Shown here piece after piece: positions 23,384 to 36,105 of a stretch of 64,000 nucleotides of DNA (its first letter is position 1; every line of letters begins with the position of its first letter). A model generated the notes under the pieces. That model ran no database searches. It saw only the letters and a program-made list of their open reading frames with translations, and was not told the origin of the DNA. The translations under genes and the position numbers were made by a program. Source of the DNA: Siphonodentalium dalli (taxonomy: Eukaryota; Mollusca; Scaphopoda; Gadilida; Siphonodentaliidae); contig CP136066.1 of NCBI GenBank assembly GCA_032622095.1, positions 191,262,816-191,326,815 on the forward strand. Direction: 5' to 3'.

Positions 23384-23853
23384 ATGAAATGGTTTACGGA
23401 TTTTTGCCCCTTGGCTTACTCGGGTCGGATGCGAAACAAATATCCCAATTCTTCTCTTTTTTCAGGTTCCTTAACATGTATGTTAAAATTTATGATAGGG
23501 AGCTACCAATATGAAGACTTATGCATGCAGAATACAACTGCATTTGGTGCGGATTCTTTCAATATTATAAAAGTTGCACCGTTGTGTTGGGGATATCCTC
23601 TATGCAAGGAATTAAGATTACATGAACATGTCATCTTTATAATATTCTCCGAGTCCATTAATGCATGCTTCCTTCACATTCATTAGCTACATGGATGCGA
23701 CCTGATGTAAATGGTTATACATTAATAGTAACAATCAACATGAGTCCCATACTGCACCTTCAGTCGGTGAGTTATGATACGTTAGGTATGACTGCTTACA
23801 TACCAACAGTGCCAGATGGGACATTGTATTGTGAGAAAATAGAGAGAAATTGA
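23384..23853 (+). other. Unrecognised open region with a strong acceptor
   Basis: Two overlapping frames of 100 and 62 codons lie here, preceded at about 23465 by a textbook polypyrimidine-AG (ttcttctcttttttcag). I do not recognise any domain. The readings are in different frames and no donor clearly closes the segment, so this may be an exon of an unknown gene or chance. Confidence 0.2.
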
Positions 23854-23859
23854 CCCTGA

Positions 23860-24279
23860 TTAACCCTTTACCCAACAAAGCGGCCAAAAACGCCCAAATA
23901 AAGCTTCAACAGCCTAAAATATCTTCGGTCTGTCTCAATAACACCATACAAATATGGATATCATTGGAACCGGTTCATTGACCAGTGTGATGGCTACAGT
24001 TATGCCCTGTGCCAATGCATTCTCTTATATATGCGAGTCGACCATAGGTCGCCTCGCATATATAAGAGAATGCATTGGCCTAAACAAAATCTGTTTTACC
24101 ATTTTTTCTTACATTCTTTAACAATTTTATAATATTTTTCTACATTCTTTGACAATTTTATCATTTTTAATATGTGTTAAGCCAATGCATTCTCTTATAT
24201 ATGCGAGGCAACCTATGGTCGACTCGCATATATAAGAGAATGCATTGACACAGGGCCGTTCTGTTGGGTAAAGGGTTAA
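23860..24279. mobile_element. TTAA-flanked MITE (piggyBac-like), variant with two hairpins
   Basis: It begins TTAA-ccctttacccaaca and ends tgttgggtaaaggg-TTAA, so about 20 bp of terminal inverted repeat lies inside TTAA sites. The interior has two separate hairpins (about 24010-24085 and 24181-24250). Each is built from tgccaatgcattctctta and its complement around a tcgaccataggtcg-like loop. The core is shared with copies at 9786, 39960 and 52678, but the terminal repeats differ. Confidence 0.8.
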
Positions 24280-24655
24280 TATGAAAGTGTGAAATGGTAA
24301 TTTTGTATTATCCATGTAAAGATTGTTATCTGATACTAGACACTGATATGCATTGACTACATAGTCTATTTTGTCATTCACCATGGGGTCTTGACGTTTA
24401 ATGGCAAGGTTTTTATAGAAAATACAGCTGGTAGGACCGTCGGAGGCAGAAATAAAATAATAAACTGTTTTGTATTTTTTTAAGGCGGACATTATTAGAT
24501 GTAGGTCGTTGGATCCGTAAACCATTAAATAAAAAAAACTGTTATTTCCAAATGAATGTTTAGGTTCAACCTCATATACTGATCAACATTTTCATGTGTT
24601 ATCCGAAGAAAAATGTGCTGCTGTCGATCAGCAACAGTTAATTTTAGAATCCTAA

Positions 24656-26838
24656 TCATTCAGGTTCCAACTTTACTGTTACAAACTCAGTTGCCATAGG
24701 AACGAACTCAGCCAATGGAAGCTCCGGGTAATCATCACCTGTCGGATATTTTGCAGTGATGTGTTCTCGTTTGACATTTACCGGTACAGATACATTCACA
24801 TTGTCGTGTATCTTTGTGTGCAAGTCTAGCTTAGCCATAGTGCTGAAAGCCATCCCGCATACGCCACACGTGTAGGGGCGCCCTCTGCCGTGAGATCGCA
24901 TGTGCATCCTGAGAACCCCAGACGCATCGAACACATTTCCACACTCACCGCACTTATGAACGACGTGCTTTTGTCGGCTCTCTAAATTACGCGGTTCAGA
25001 TCCCACCGGCACTTCACGTGGTTGTGCCTCCTGCATATGCCCAATGAGATGAAAGGCTAGCTGATCAATGTCAGCCAACTCAACACCACAGGCGTCGCAT
25101 TTGCAAGACGAATTCAATGGCGGTGTGCAATCGGATGTCGTCTCACCAGAATCGCCACCAGAGGCCTCGCTATCGTGGTCTCCATCCATCGTCTGCGAGA
25201 GACTTGGATCGGGCGGAATGTGGTCACGAATGTCTCCCTGGTGGCCACAACTACCTGGAACATTATGCACCTCTATATTTACGCTGGACTCGTGCTCAGT
25301 AGACTGGCAGCCATCGTGTGTTTCCCTGTGTTCTTTCAGTAAGAATAATCGCCTGAACGCCTGGCCACACACATCACACTCGTGAACAATTTTCACAGAA
25401 TTTCTATTGCCATAAACTTTCTTATACTCGCTTTCATCATTTTTCTCCAATTTGATCCTGGCAGCATATGGACCACGACCGTGAGAGACTGGTTTTGCGA
25501 CATTTGGGTGGATATTGTGCCTGTGTGTGTTCATCGTGCAAGACTGTGCAAAGGTACGACCACATACATCACACGCAAATGGGCGGATGCCGTTGTGTAT
25601 GCGCTCATGCCTCGTCAGTTCTCCCAAGCTTGCGAATGCCTTATCACAGCTGGCGCATGCGTGTGGTCTCTCGCCAGTATGTCTCGCCATATGTGCATTG
25701 AAATTTCCTATCTGTGCAAATTTCTTGCCGCATATATCACATGTAGGATCAGTGGTAGGGCTGGCATCTAAGGTCATACCAGGAAATTTAGCTAGAGCCC
25801 GGGTTGGTTTCTCGTTCGTATGGACGTTTAACTTATGACTTTTCAAGCTATTAGACTGAGTGAATGCTCGGCCGCACAAATCACACGCGAATGGCCTAAT
25901 CCCATTGTGTATGCGCGCATGTCGCTTTAAATCTCCTTTGCTGGGAAAGGATTTATCGCATGTGACACACGTATACGGTCGCTCGCCTGAGTGCTTCCTC
26001 ATGTGTATATTTAGATGCCCCATTTGGGTGAAAGTTTTTTCACATTCTTCACATTTTAGTACTTTTTTAACCTTTGCTTCCTTTGGATCGACTTGTTTCT
26101 CTTTTTCGTGAATGTTCACCTTATGCAATTTTAGAGCAGTAACTTGAGAAAAAGATTTTCCACATTGAGCACATTGATATAGTTTTATTCCCAAATGTAC
26201 ACGATTGTGCTTTCTGAGGTCAGTAGTATTGTAGAAGGCTTTTTCGCACAAATCACATTTGTGTGGTCTGTCGCCTAAATGCCTGCGCTTGTGTTCATAA
26301 AAATATGATTTCACCGTGAATGATTTTCCACATTCGTCACACTTGAATGGTCGCAATTTGTCATCCACTGCATTTAAATTTGAAGATCCCAATTTATGCC
26401 ATGTTGCATGCACGCGTAAACTTGCTATTTGTTTAAAGCCCCTTCCGCAAACCTCACACGTAAATGGACGCTCGTCCCTATGGATGGCTTCATGTAATTT
26501 TAAATGAGCCGCTTGATGGAAAGCTTTCCCGCAAGCAGTACATTTGTGCTTCTTTTCTTCTGTATGCACTTTCTCGTGTTTGTTCAACATAAACCGCTTT
26601 GGGTAAGATTTCACACAGAAACGACACTTAAATGGATTATCTTTGATGTTTGGTTTCTTGGGAAGAGTCGGATTCGTACCCTTAAATGACGTATTTGGTA
26701 ATACTCCATCCCCATCCAAATGTGCTGCTGCTTCGTTTTGTTGGCCATCATCGTCGCTATAATTAGACATGTCATCTTCAGAACCTGTCAATGAAATAAT
26801 TGAAAGAATATCTGACGTGGAAGAACTTTCAGTCACGT
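24656..26838 (-). CDS. C2H2 zinc-finger gene, exon 3 (16 fingers, stop)
   Basis: Terminal coding exon of the minus-strand zinc-finger gene. I place the acceptor at the AG of ctacacgagacgag, so the exon starts with two bases and joins the phase-1 donor of exon 2 (or exon 1). The frame upstream of this is intron read-through. It encodes about 726 aa: an acidic Ser/Asp-rich lead of about 68 residues, then 16 C2H2 fingers (first FKCRFC, last YTCGVCGMAF). Many are joined by TGERP-type linkers, and a Ser/Asp/Glu-rich break separates fingers 13 and 14. Its first nine fingers align one-for-one with fingers 4-12 of exon 2, so the exon is a diverged duplicate. The predicted role is nuclear sequence-specific DNA binding; targets are unknown. 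Confidence 0.88.
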
Positions 26839-27119
26839 CTCGTCTCGTGTAGAAATAAAAATGGGTAGGATTTAAAAAAAAATACAAGTACCGGTATATA
26901 CAGAAGCAAATCATTTTTCTTTTTGAAAATCTGTCGATTTGACACTTTGATAACAATGTTAGAGAAAACTACTGGTTATTCAAGCACAATAATTAAAAAT
27001 GATGAAAGTAGCTAAATTTGGGGAGGCGTTAATTAATTTGCTGAGCAGTCAATAAAGTGATAAAGAAGGGAAGTCAAAAGATTGCAGTAATATGTATTAT
27101 GTAAATGGAAGTATTGTCA

Positions 27120-28450
27120 TTTCAAACAGTTCTCCAATAAATACGGGCTGCAAGATGTGCTGATGGATTCAAAATGTGAAATCCAAGATGGCTACAGGCG
27201 GTCATGTTTTAATAAATTTCGGAAAAATTGGACAGCTCTCATCTAGATGTCACCCAAAAGAACCATTTGAAGTTTGGTGACGATCGGATGAAGGATTTAC
27301 AATGTAGTCATGAAAAGAGTAAAATCCAAGATGGCCACTGGCGACCATATTTTTGAAGAGTTCCGGGAAATATCGTTGGCTCCCATCTAGTCACCCCAAA
27401 GATATGTATGACGTTTGGTGACGATCGGATGAGGGATGTGGCCTGTAGGTTGTGCCGAAGGATAGATTTGGTCATGCAAAAAGTTAAATCCAAGACGGCC
27501 GCAGGCAGCCATGCTTTTGTCGAATATTGGAAAATATGTTGTCTCCCATCTAGAGGTTACCCGAAGACGCATATGAAGTTTGGTGACGATCGGATGAGGA
27601 ATGTGGCATGTACATGTAGCATTTAGTCATGAATAGGACTAATACGGCCGCTGGGAGCAATGTTTCAACTACAATCGATGGTTCCCATCTAGGGGTCACC
27701 CTGAAGGTTCACATATTGCTTGGTGATGATCGGAAGAGGGATGTCGTATGTATGGTGTACCAAAGGATTTAGTCGTCCAAAGAGTCAAATACAAGATGGC
27801 TGCCGGCGGTAATGTTTTTCATCTAAAATCGTTCACATTCGATAGCTCCCATTTAGAGTTATCATAATCATGCCCAAAACATTTCTTCGATAAATGCGGG
27901 CTGCTTGGGTGTGCCGATGGATTCAGATTTGAAATCAAACATGACTGCTGTCGGTCATGTTTTTAAAAGGATTTCGGAAATAATCGATGGCTCCCATCTA
28001 AGGTCACCCATCTAAGATCCGTGTAAAGTTTGGTGACAAACGGATGAGCGATGTGACACGTGCAGGTAGGGTGTGTCAAATGAATTATTAATGCCAAAAG
28101 TAAAATCCAAGATGGCTGCTGACGGGGAGTGACGGCCATGCTTTTAGCGAATTTCGGAAATAATCGATGGCTCTTATCTCGATTAGAGGGCATCCCGAAG
28201 ATCGGTATGAAGTTTGGTGGCGATCATATGAGGGATACGGTCTGTAGGGTGTGTCAAAGGATTTAGTCATGCAAATAGTAAAATTTAATATGGCTGACGG
28301 CGGTCATGTTTTCTATCGAAAACCGTTCAAATTTGATGGCACTCTGACATCTAGCGGCGATCCTAAACATTCCTGTAAATTTTCAAAATTTTCAAAACAT
28401 TTCTCCCATAAATGCGGGCTGCAGAGTGTGCCAATGGATTCAACGTTAAT
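27120..28450. repeat. Diverged ~160-180 bp tandem repeat in intron
   Basis: Seven or so units share aaatccaagatggc, ggcggtcatgttttt, cgatggctcccatctag and gaagtttggtgacgatcgg. Units differ by many substitutions and indels, so the array is old. No open frame spans it. Confidence 0.8.
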
Positions 28451-28489
28451 TGAGTTATAATCAGTAAACCTCAAATCTGGATAATTATA

Positions 28490-29890
28490 AGTCGAAAAAG
28501 TGCTATAACTCCGTTATAAAAGATCTGACCAAACCCATATTCGAACTCGGTCTGTATTTTGGCCTCAGAAACTATTTTCCAAATTTGGTTCAGTTCAGAT
28601 AAAAACAATGTTTGAGGTATCGCAGCATGCGTTAATACTTAGTGGGGAAAAAGGGCCATAACTCCGTTATAAAACAGTTCGAACTCGATCTGTATTTTGG
28701 ACTGAGAAATTCATATACAAAATTTGGTTTCCATCGGATAGAAAATGTTTGAGTTATTGCACCATGCGTAGTGTCTACAGACGGACGGACGGTACAGCAG
28801 ACTCCCCGGTGGACGTATGAACGACGTGTGGTCAATCCGGACGTCGACACCGTGGGTACACATAACAATGTAGTTGTAAATGGTGATTATCGAACATTCT
28901 TCACATCGTTTAAATAAGGACTAGGGGACCCAATATTTTCCTAGGATTTCACACAGACAACAGTTAGTTACTTTTTGCATATATGCTAATCTGAGTGGAA
29001 CTACTTCGGGTTCCAAATAACAGCACAGTACCAAATAACAGTACATGGTGGAACAGTTCCCCAAAATGAATAAACGTACACACCCAAATTACAGTACAGG
29101 TTTTGTTTCCAAATTACGCATGAGTCATTGTCAGATGGATTAATCATGCACTATTATAACAAGAGGTACGCTGTCGCGTGGCATTTGCCCCCGACCGTAG
29201 CAATTCGGATTAAGCATGGACGAAACTGCGGATATCCGAGGTCTATATGACCATTCCAAAAGAAGTTCGTACAGAAATGTTGACTAAAAACCCACCGACT
29301 AAAGTCAGGAGGCATATCTTTTGATCCGGAAACCCAAAAACAAGCGAAAATTCAAATTTTCTAAGTTGAAAAAAGGGCCATAACTCTGGCAAAAATCATC
29401 AGATCATATTCGCACTTGACATGTATTTTCATATAACTGATCCACAAAAATACGGGATTTGCAATCGTACCACCAAAGCTCACGCTATCATCTGGAAACC
29501 CCAAAAACAAGAGAAAAATTGAATTTTCTAAGTAAAAAAAGGGCCATAACTCTGGTGAAAATGAGTGGACGAACCCCGCACTATGCATGTAGCTGTTCCC
29601 CCATGCTGCTCTATCACCATACCATATATCAGCTAAATCTGCCCAGCGGTTGCTGAACAATAATGCAAAATGTTTGTACGGACGGACAAAATTGAATTTC
29701 TAAGTAAAAAAAGGGCAATAACTCTGGTGAAAATGGGTGGACGAAACCCGCGCTATGCATGGAGCTGTTCCCACATGCTGCTCTATCACCATACCAAATA
29801 ACAGCTAAATCTGCCAAGCGGTTGCTGAACAATAATGCAAAATGTGTGTACGGACGGACGTACGGAGACGTAGACTATATACCCGCCGAC
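28490..29890. repeat. 'gggccataactc' interspersed/tandem repeats
   Basis: Segments at 28500-28740 share gggccataactccgttataa. Segments at 29330-29520, 29525-29690 and 29700-29860 share aaagggccataactctggtg, and the last two are near-identical, ending gcggttgctgaacaataatg and ggacggac. This repeat style is, to my recollection, common in molluscan genomes. Confidence 0.75.
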
Positions 29891-30311
29891 TTCAAGTCTG
29901 GGGCATAATAAATAGTAATTGTCGACCTGTTACAATTAGGAGAAAGATGATTTGTACAAGTTGTGGCAGAATGTTTTGCATCTGATGTGAACTGGGGCAC
30001 ATATGCAGGATCGTACATGGTGGCTTTGCAGAAAATTAAGAAACATGTGTATACCGTACTGTCCGTACAGGTATGATTATTTTGGATCCCGAGAGTATAT
30101 GTGTAATGTAAAATTAAGAAAGATGTGTATACAGGTATGATTAATCCCGATAGTACATGTGTATTGGCATAAATATATCATAGTCAACATAAAATTGTCA
30201 CATGGGTGGGCCATGTGGCCCAAAATCCCAAAACAAGTTCCCCAAATGCATGGTAACTATTGAGGTCTAAGTTATTTTACATTTCGAAAAAAGATAACAT
30301 AAAGCACCTAC

Positions 30312-31940
30312 CTGAAGAAAATTCACTTGCATTGTGTGATCCTTCAGTGCAATCAGCCGAGCCACTGCTTAAATCACCATCACTACCTTCTCGTGTGCAT
30401 TTATGTCGCTTTAATTCGTCATCACTTATAAATGTCTTATTACAGTCCTCACACGCATGTGGTGCCTCGCGTGAGTCACTCGTTGTGCGTTTACTGAGAT
30501 CTCCAATTGCATCATTCTCGATAGAATCAGCATTCTTAATATGGGTATTGAACTTGTGAATTTTCATTGCACTGAGATGAGCAAATGTTTTTTCACAAAC
30601 GTCACATTCATATGGCTTTACATTGCTGTGAATACGTTTATGTACCGTGAGAGCACCCATTCCAGTAAAGGTTTTACCGCAGACTTCACACGCATATGGC
30701 CGTTCCCCTGTGTGGCTCCTCATGTGTATTGTCAGGGCACCCGTTTGTCCGAAGGTCTTTCCACAGACCTTACACTCCTTCTTGCGGTCTGACTTTAAGA
30801 TGTTCTTTGATTGTTTCGATTTAACATGAGCATTCACTTGGTGTACCTTTAAAGATGAAAGCTGAGAGAATGCTTTCGAACATTTATCGCACTTATGTGG
30901 CTTAATACCAGAATGTATAAGTTTGTGAATTCGAAGGTCATTAGTATTGTAGAAAGCTTTTTCACACTGATCACATTCATGTGGCCTCTCGTCTGAATGT
31001 CTGCGCTTGTGTTCAGCGAGATAAGATTTCAGCGTAAAGGATTTTCCGCATTCATCACACCCAAATGGTCGGACTTTGTTGTATGTATCATTAACACTCG
31101 ACGAACGAATCTCATGCCATGCTGCATGGGTATGTAACGAGCCGCTCAGCTTGAATCCCCGGCCACATACATCACATTTATATGGACGAGCATCATTATG
31201 CACGACTTCGTGGGATTTTAACTGCACATCTCGAAGGAAGGCTTTCCCGCAAACTGTACATACATGTTTCTTCTCATCTGTGTGAACTTTCTCGTGTCTG
31301 TTCAACATGAATTTTTTTGGGTACGATTTCTCACAAAAATTACAGTTATAAGAACTAATTTTTGGCTTTGGATTTTTCGGCATTATCAGATGTATATTGT
31401 GGAATGGTATGTGTGATCGTAGACCAGCTGCCTGTTTGAATGACTTACCACAAGTATCGCATTTATATGGATAATCATCTCGATGCAGAGCCATGTGTGT
31501 CTTCAATCCCGTCTTTGATGCAAAACAATTTCCACATATCTCACACGCATGTGGTCTACCTTCAGTATGAGTAGCTGAATGTATCTTCAAATATTCTGCG
31601 GTAGCAAATCTCCCATCACATTCAGGACATTGTAATGAAGCCACTTTCTTCTTTCCGTTCTCCACCTTCCTTTTGTCTTTCCGTTCAGCAGTTGGTGATT
31701 TTGTAGAAGTTCGAGGCTGTGATTTGGTACCACGTTGGCTACGGCGATTCGTGCTACCATTTGATGTTGTGTGATGCTTGGCACGGGAACTTCCTGACCT
31801 GCTTACTTCCCATGTACTATCTTCTTCTGAACTATCTGCAGGGGACTCTGGTGAGTCGGGTGTATCTGATGAACTTCCGTCCACTGCAACATTCGATTGG
31901 GCACCAGCATCCATTTGACTGGAGGTGTCGTCCCTGTAGC
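30312..31940 (-). CDS. C2H2 zinc-finger gene, exon 2 (13 fingers)
   Basis: The acceptor ttataattacag ends at 31941. The exon is 1629 bp, a multiple of three, starting with two bases and ending phase 1 at ttcttcag followed by gtaggtgc. It encodes a Ser/Thr/Asp-rich lead of about 100 residues with a basic patch (RKDKRKVENGKKK, possible nuclear signal). Thirteen C2H2 fingers follow (LQCPEC to HACEDCNKTF; the last lacks a normal second His). The exon is symmetric, so it can be included or skipped without changing frame. Reading through its donor gives only 10 extra codons before a stop, so an alternative terminal form is possible. It is a tandem duplicate of exon 3. A DNA-binding role is inferred from the family. 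Confidence 0.88.
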
Positions 31941-32238
31941 CTGTAATTATAAGTAACAAATATGATAATAGGCAAGTTTAGACAGTGAAAATCAAGTCTG
32001 GATATAATGTGTCTGTCATTTGCAAAATGAGGTCCCCAGAGGGTTAATTTAGTAATGATATCATTATCACCAACGTCGGGCTAGTGTCAGAAAGTTCAAC
32101 CTCTACTTGGGCATCAACTGCTGGGAGAACTATGTCTGGATAAGATTGAAGTTCCCACTCTTTATTTCTATCATATCAGGAATACACAAGTAGACTACAT
32201 GTAACACGGCAAGCTGTTTTCTGTCCCATGCCGTACAA

Positions 32239-32400
32239 ATGGCTGTTGTTTGTTTGGGACGCAAACACTGTGTTCAAAGTTATATTTTTATGACTACAGT
32301 GCGTCTTTCTGTGACAAATAATGCCTGCAGTTCAAGTATTTATCTACCTATTTTGATACCCGGAAAAGTTCAATGGCGAATATTGTTGGTGAATTGGTCA
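32239..32400 (+). repeat. Dispersed repeat family A, copy 2
   Basis: It matches the complement of 5269-5430 (tgtttgggac, gtgttcaaagtt, tttttatgac, and acccgg.aa near the end). Intronic. Unclassified. Confidence 0.6.
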
Positions 32401-32521
32401 TTGTCGCATGGTATCGTGCAAAAAGACACCCAGGATACCTAGGATCTCCAAATGTGCAAAAAGTCACCCAGCATATCAAAATTTCATTTAAAAAACACGA
32501 TATTAGATAAGTCGTTAGCTA

Positions 32522-32560
<39 letters not shown>

Positions 32561-32780
32561 ATTATTATAAGTAGTTAATAATTGTATTATGATTGAATGG
32601 AATTTCAAATGAAATTTCGTTCGCTTTGAGTTTGACTTGCACCGCTGTTCCGTATCCTTGAAAAGACTTTGAAATGTTGGGAGATCCTGGCTGTCTGTTT
32701 GCATGTTTAGGAAATACTGTGTGTCTTTTTGCACAAACCATGCGACAATGACCAATTCAGCAATATTATTAGGTGCATCA
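32370..32780. repeat. Inverted repeat around an (ATT)n tract
   Basis: ggtgaattggtcattgtcgc with gtgcaaaaagaca (about 32388-32428) is mirrored at 32719-32762. The loop holds (ATT)n at 32522-32565 and paired aaatttcatttaa / aaatgaaattt blocks. Probably a MITE-like hairpin with microsatellite growth inside. Its left end overlaps the family A fragment. Confidence 0.65.
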
Positions 32781-34367
32781 GTGGTTCAAACAAAGCCAGC
32801 ATTAGGCTATTGCAGGAATGACAATGTGCCTCTCTACTAGTAGTGTGTTCACCCGAAGGCACCCTGAAAGTTGACACCACAAAATAATCTGTCACCATCC
32901 TATTATCAGGTGGCCAAGACCAAAAGTAAATGCCATGCTGGTGACACATTCCTGGGTAATTCAAAGACCACATGTATTTAATATTTACACCTTATTTATG
33001 CAGTGCTTGATTAAATTATAAATCCTGCATTCCTGCTGTTCTTAAAGGGTTACTCCGGTCTAGATTTTTTTTATCGTTATCGATCGCCGCTAATCCACTG
33101 AGCACGGTGCCCGTAAACTACGGTAAAGTTCCATCATGGATTATGCAGTCTGAATAGTTAATGTTCCCTCATGTGACGTCACGTTTTCGAATGTCTTGTT
33201 CTCTTTCTCAATAATTAACTAGTTAGGCCTAAACATAAAAGACGTTTGTTTCCGCTAACCCGACCGACCCTATGTTAAACCCCGACCCTAAACTTTGTAT
33301 TGCCATTGCAAAAAAATTGGACCAAAAAAAAAACAAATATTATTTTTTTTCAAATTGTTTTTTTGTTTGTTTTTTTTCTTCAATTTAGGTCCCAATTTAT
33401 ATCATAAAAAGATGCAAAACATTTATATATATTGACATAAGAAATTTAAGTTTACAAAAAGATTTAAGTTTAACAGTTGGAATCATACTGCAAAGTATGC
33501 TTGGCTGTATCTAGCTTTCATCTGTGAAAACTAACTTCAAATAGTTTGAGTTTATGTTTGTTATCATTCAGGCTTCAGAGTTCAGACTTCAGTATTTCAA
33601 TCAAATACAGTACAGGACCATTAACAATTTCATCAAATCAACCTGGTTATCAGGTGGGATCTCATAATACCAAATGAAAAATTAACATAGAGATTAGTAC
33701 CGGTACATGTACTATAAATAGTAATTACTAACTTAATAGACATTGTTTCTGTACTACATGTAGTATATTATGTATGTCAGTATGTGTCTCACTTGAATTT
33801 TATAAAATAGTCTATTATATGACTTATCTAGAGTGATAACGGTAAGTCTCATTTCAAGCAGGATAAGCATAATCCATTGAACCAAAAGGATATCTGACAA
33901 TAACTTATAAGTATTTCCAATCCATACATATATAAACATTTCCAAAGTGACATGTATGCTTGAGAAACTTGATCAAATTGACCTCTCAGTAAAATTCAAA
34001 ATACTGACTCAAAGTGCCCCAGATTACTAGTAGCTCTAAATGCAATGGATTTTCAAAAAATTTCCAGGGGGAAAACCCCCACCATCAGTAGGGGCTCACT
34101 CCTCTCAAACCTTCCTCCGCTCAGGACTTCAGGTTATGCCTTCGGCATATCATTGCCCAAAAAACAGGTGTCCCCAAAAAATACCTAGATCCTTCACTGA
34201 ATGCGGAGGAGAAGGTGGTGTTGTGAAGCCATCATTAAGAGATCGGTGCAAGACGGTCACTCCAATATGTGAACAGTGCAGTTGTGCTGGACTGACTCCA
34301 GTGGTTGCCAGACCATATGGAAAATATTAGGATTATCAAAGACTATATTAGTATATATAGACTAGTA

Positions 34368-34533
34368 TATATAAGGATTAACTGTCATGTGGACTGTTTT
34401 TATGGAGATGTAACGGTGAGGTAAGTGGACATAACTTGTGTAAAACCCGAAGGGTTTTACATACAAGTTATGACCACTTAACTCACCGTTACATCTCCAT
34501 AAAAATAGTCCACATGACAGTTAATCCTTATAT
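34368..34533. repeat. Near-perfect 166 bp palindrome
   Basis: The left arm ataaggattaactgtcatgt and onward is matched base-for-base, apart from a few substitutions, by the right arm ending acatgacagttaatccttat. The centre is acccgaagggt, giving almost no loop. It lies in intron 1 of the zinc-finger gene, so the transcript would carry a long hairpin. Confidence 0.9.
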
Positions 34534-35525
34534 TTATATACATTTAGCGAGAAAGTCACTTTTGTAAATATATTTAAATCGAAAAGTGTATCGTGACAAG
34601 ATCAGCCCAAAATACCCAATAGCACCCTTGCCAAAAGTTAATAGGAACAATTTATCTTCATATTGAAACCCGATGATGTATTAAGTCAATCCTGCGCGAG
34701 TCCAAATGTGCCCAAAACATTACGCGTTCGTATTTCCAAACCTAATGACGTATTGATGGTGTTATTAGCTTGGTGTTATGAGGCGTTGCGCATTCACTGA
34801 GAAATAACTGCAACTAGCCACGTGGGCGCCGACCAATCAGAATGCTGGATTTAGTGATATTAACACTTAGTGTGTAAATATATGTATATATTAAAGCATA
34901 TGTAAGATTGAATTGGAGTTTCTAGTTCCTCCGTCATCTGGGTTAACCTGATTGGGACTAAGAAGTGGGTAGATTGGGTTATTGACAAGTATTATACAGT
35001 TATTTTTAAATATACTGAAAAAAAAAAGTTAACCAAAAAATAAAAGTTAAGCCTACATACCTACATGTAGTTACCTATTTTTTCTTCAGCTCGTTAGCGG
35101 AAACAAACGTCTTTATTTTTAAGGCCTTACTCAATCTGATTTTTGGGTATATGATATCAGTTGCATTGTTTTTCTTCACAAGATCACACCAACAATCATC
35201 AGATTGCCAGACAAACAGCGTATTTTGTGCTATCAAAACCAGACGATAATAATGCTGAAATGGACATTGAAAGCAGAAACCAAATCATTGTATCGATTAC
35301 AGACTGTAGTCGAATCTTGTCGTTTAGTCCCCCGTCAGAACTTTGCAGGCATAGCCTGTATCACAAAGTTCCATTGGAACTAATAAACTGGTCTGGGTGA
35401 ACCACGGAACGATCTAGCTACATTTTAAAATACTAAGAGCCCAATCAGGCTAAAATAGATCGATCGATCTTTCACAACCAGCATGTATCCTGTGATAAGG
35501 GGAGTTGCTCTAAAGAGGGGGGAAC

Positions 35526-35680
35526 GGGGGGGGGGGGGGGTCCAATCCCAGATTCCCAGGAAATAAATCAGCAAATCCCCGTTCCCAGGAAAAAAATATG
35601 CCATTTCCCAGTTCCCAGGAATTAAAAGCAAATCCCAGTTCCCAGTAAAAAAAAAGCCAGTTCCCAGGAATTAAAATATT
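35526..35680 (-). repeat. Poly-G followed by 'ttcccaggaa' minisatellite
   Basis: A run of about 15 G is followed by five or six spaced copies of ttcccaggaa, each about 28-30 bp apart with aaat-rich spacers. Intronic. No function assigned. Confidence 0.8.
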
Positions 35681-35914
35681 ATATAGAGTATCGACAAAAT
35701 ATACAATATTCACAAGTAATGTAGATCAATGTACATATATTGTATTTTTATGCTATCTTATGATTTACTGGCTACTGTCTGGTCAATAACATCATTTTAC
35801 ATGACATAAAATGCGAACCTATATGCAAATCCATTGAACAGAATCAACAGATCACTCTTTACACTGATCTACACCACCACAAATCAGGTATTTCCTAAAT
35901 GTCCAGGTGATGTA

Positions 35915-36105
35915 TGCAAATTCATGCGTGAAACTGATAAGTTAGTATTCAGGCGCTATGACAACTGGAGGAATGTAACAATCTACTAACACCGCCGAAA
36001 ATTTGATGCAATCGGCCGTACCATTTCATAGAAAACATCGTCAGAACTACGCTCAATTGTAAATATTTGCTACCCGAGTCGGGACTCATCTATGATCTCT
36101 AAACT
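35915..36105 (+). repeat. Dispersed repeat family B, copy 2
   Basis: It shares gtattcaggcgctatgacaa, ggaggaatgtaac and catcgtcagaactac with 21970-22195 and with the complement of 40440-40545. Intronic to the zinc-finger gene. Confidence 0.65.

Larger units (their letters stand above)
26839..30311 (-). other. Intron 2 of the zinc-finger gene
   Basis: Intron sequence between the phase-1 donor gtaggtgc (30311) and the acceptor at 26839. It is largely occupied by tandem and interspersed repeats listed separately; no other exon was recognised. Confidence 0.7.

Noticed and set aside
25068-26507. Several + strand frames of 60-130 codons within the zinc-finger exon
   Set aside because: Antisense shadows of the C2H2 finger repeats on the minus strand, with His/Cys patterns from the complement of the linkers.
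33232-35125. Inverted agacgtttgtttccgctaac pair as a 1.9 kb transposon
   Set aside because: The match is only about 30 bp and does not extend to paired ends or target duplications, so an element cannot be claimed.
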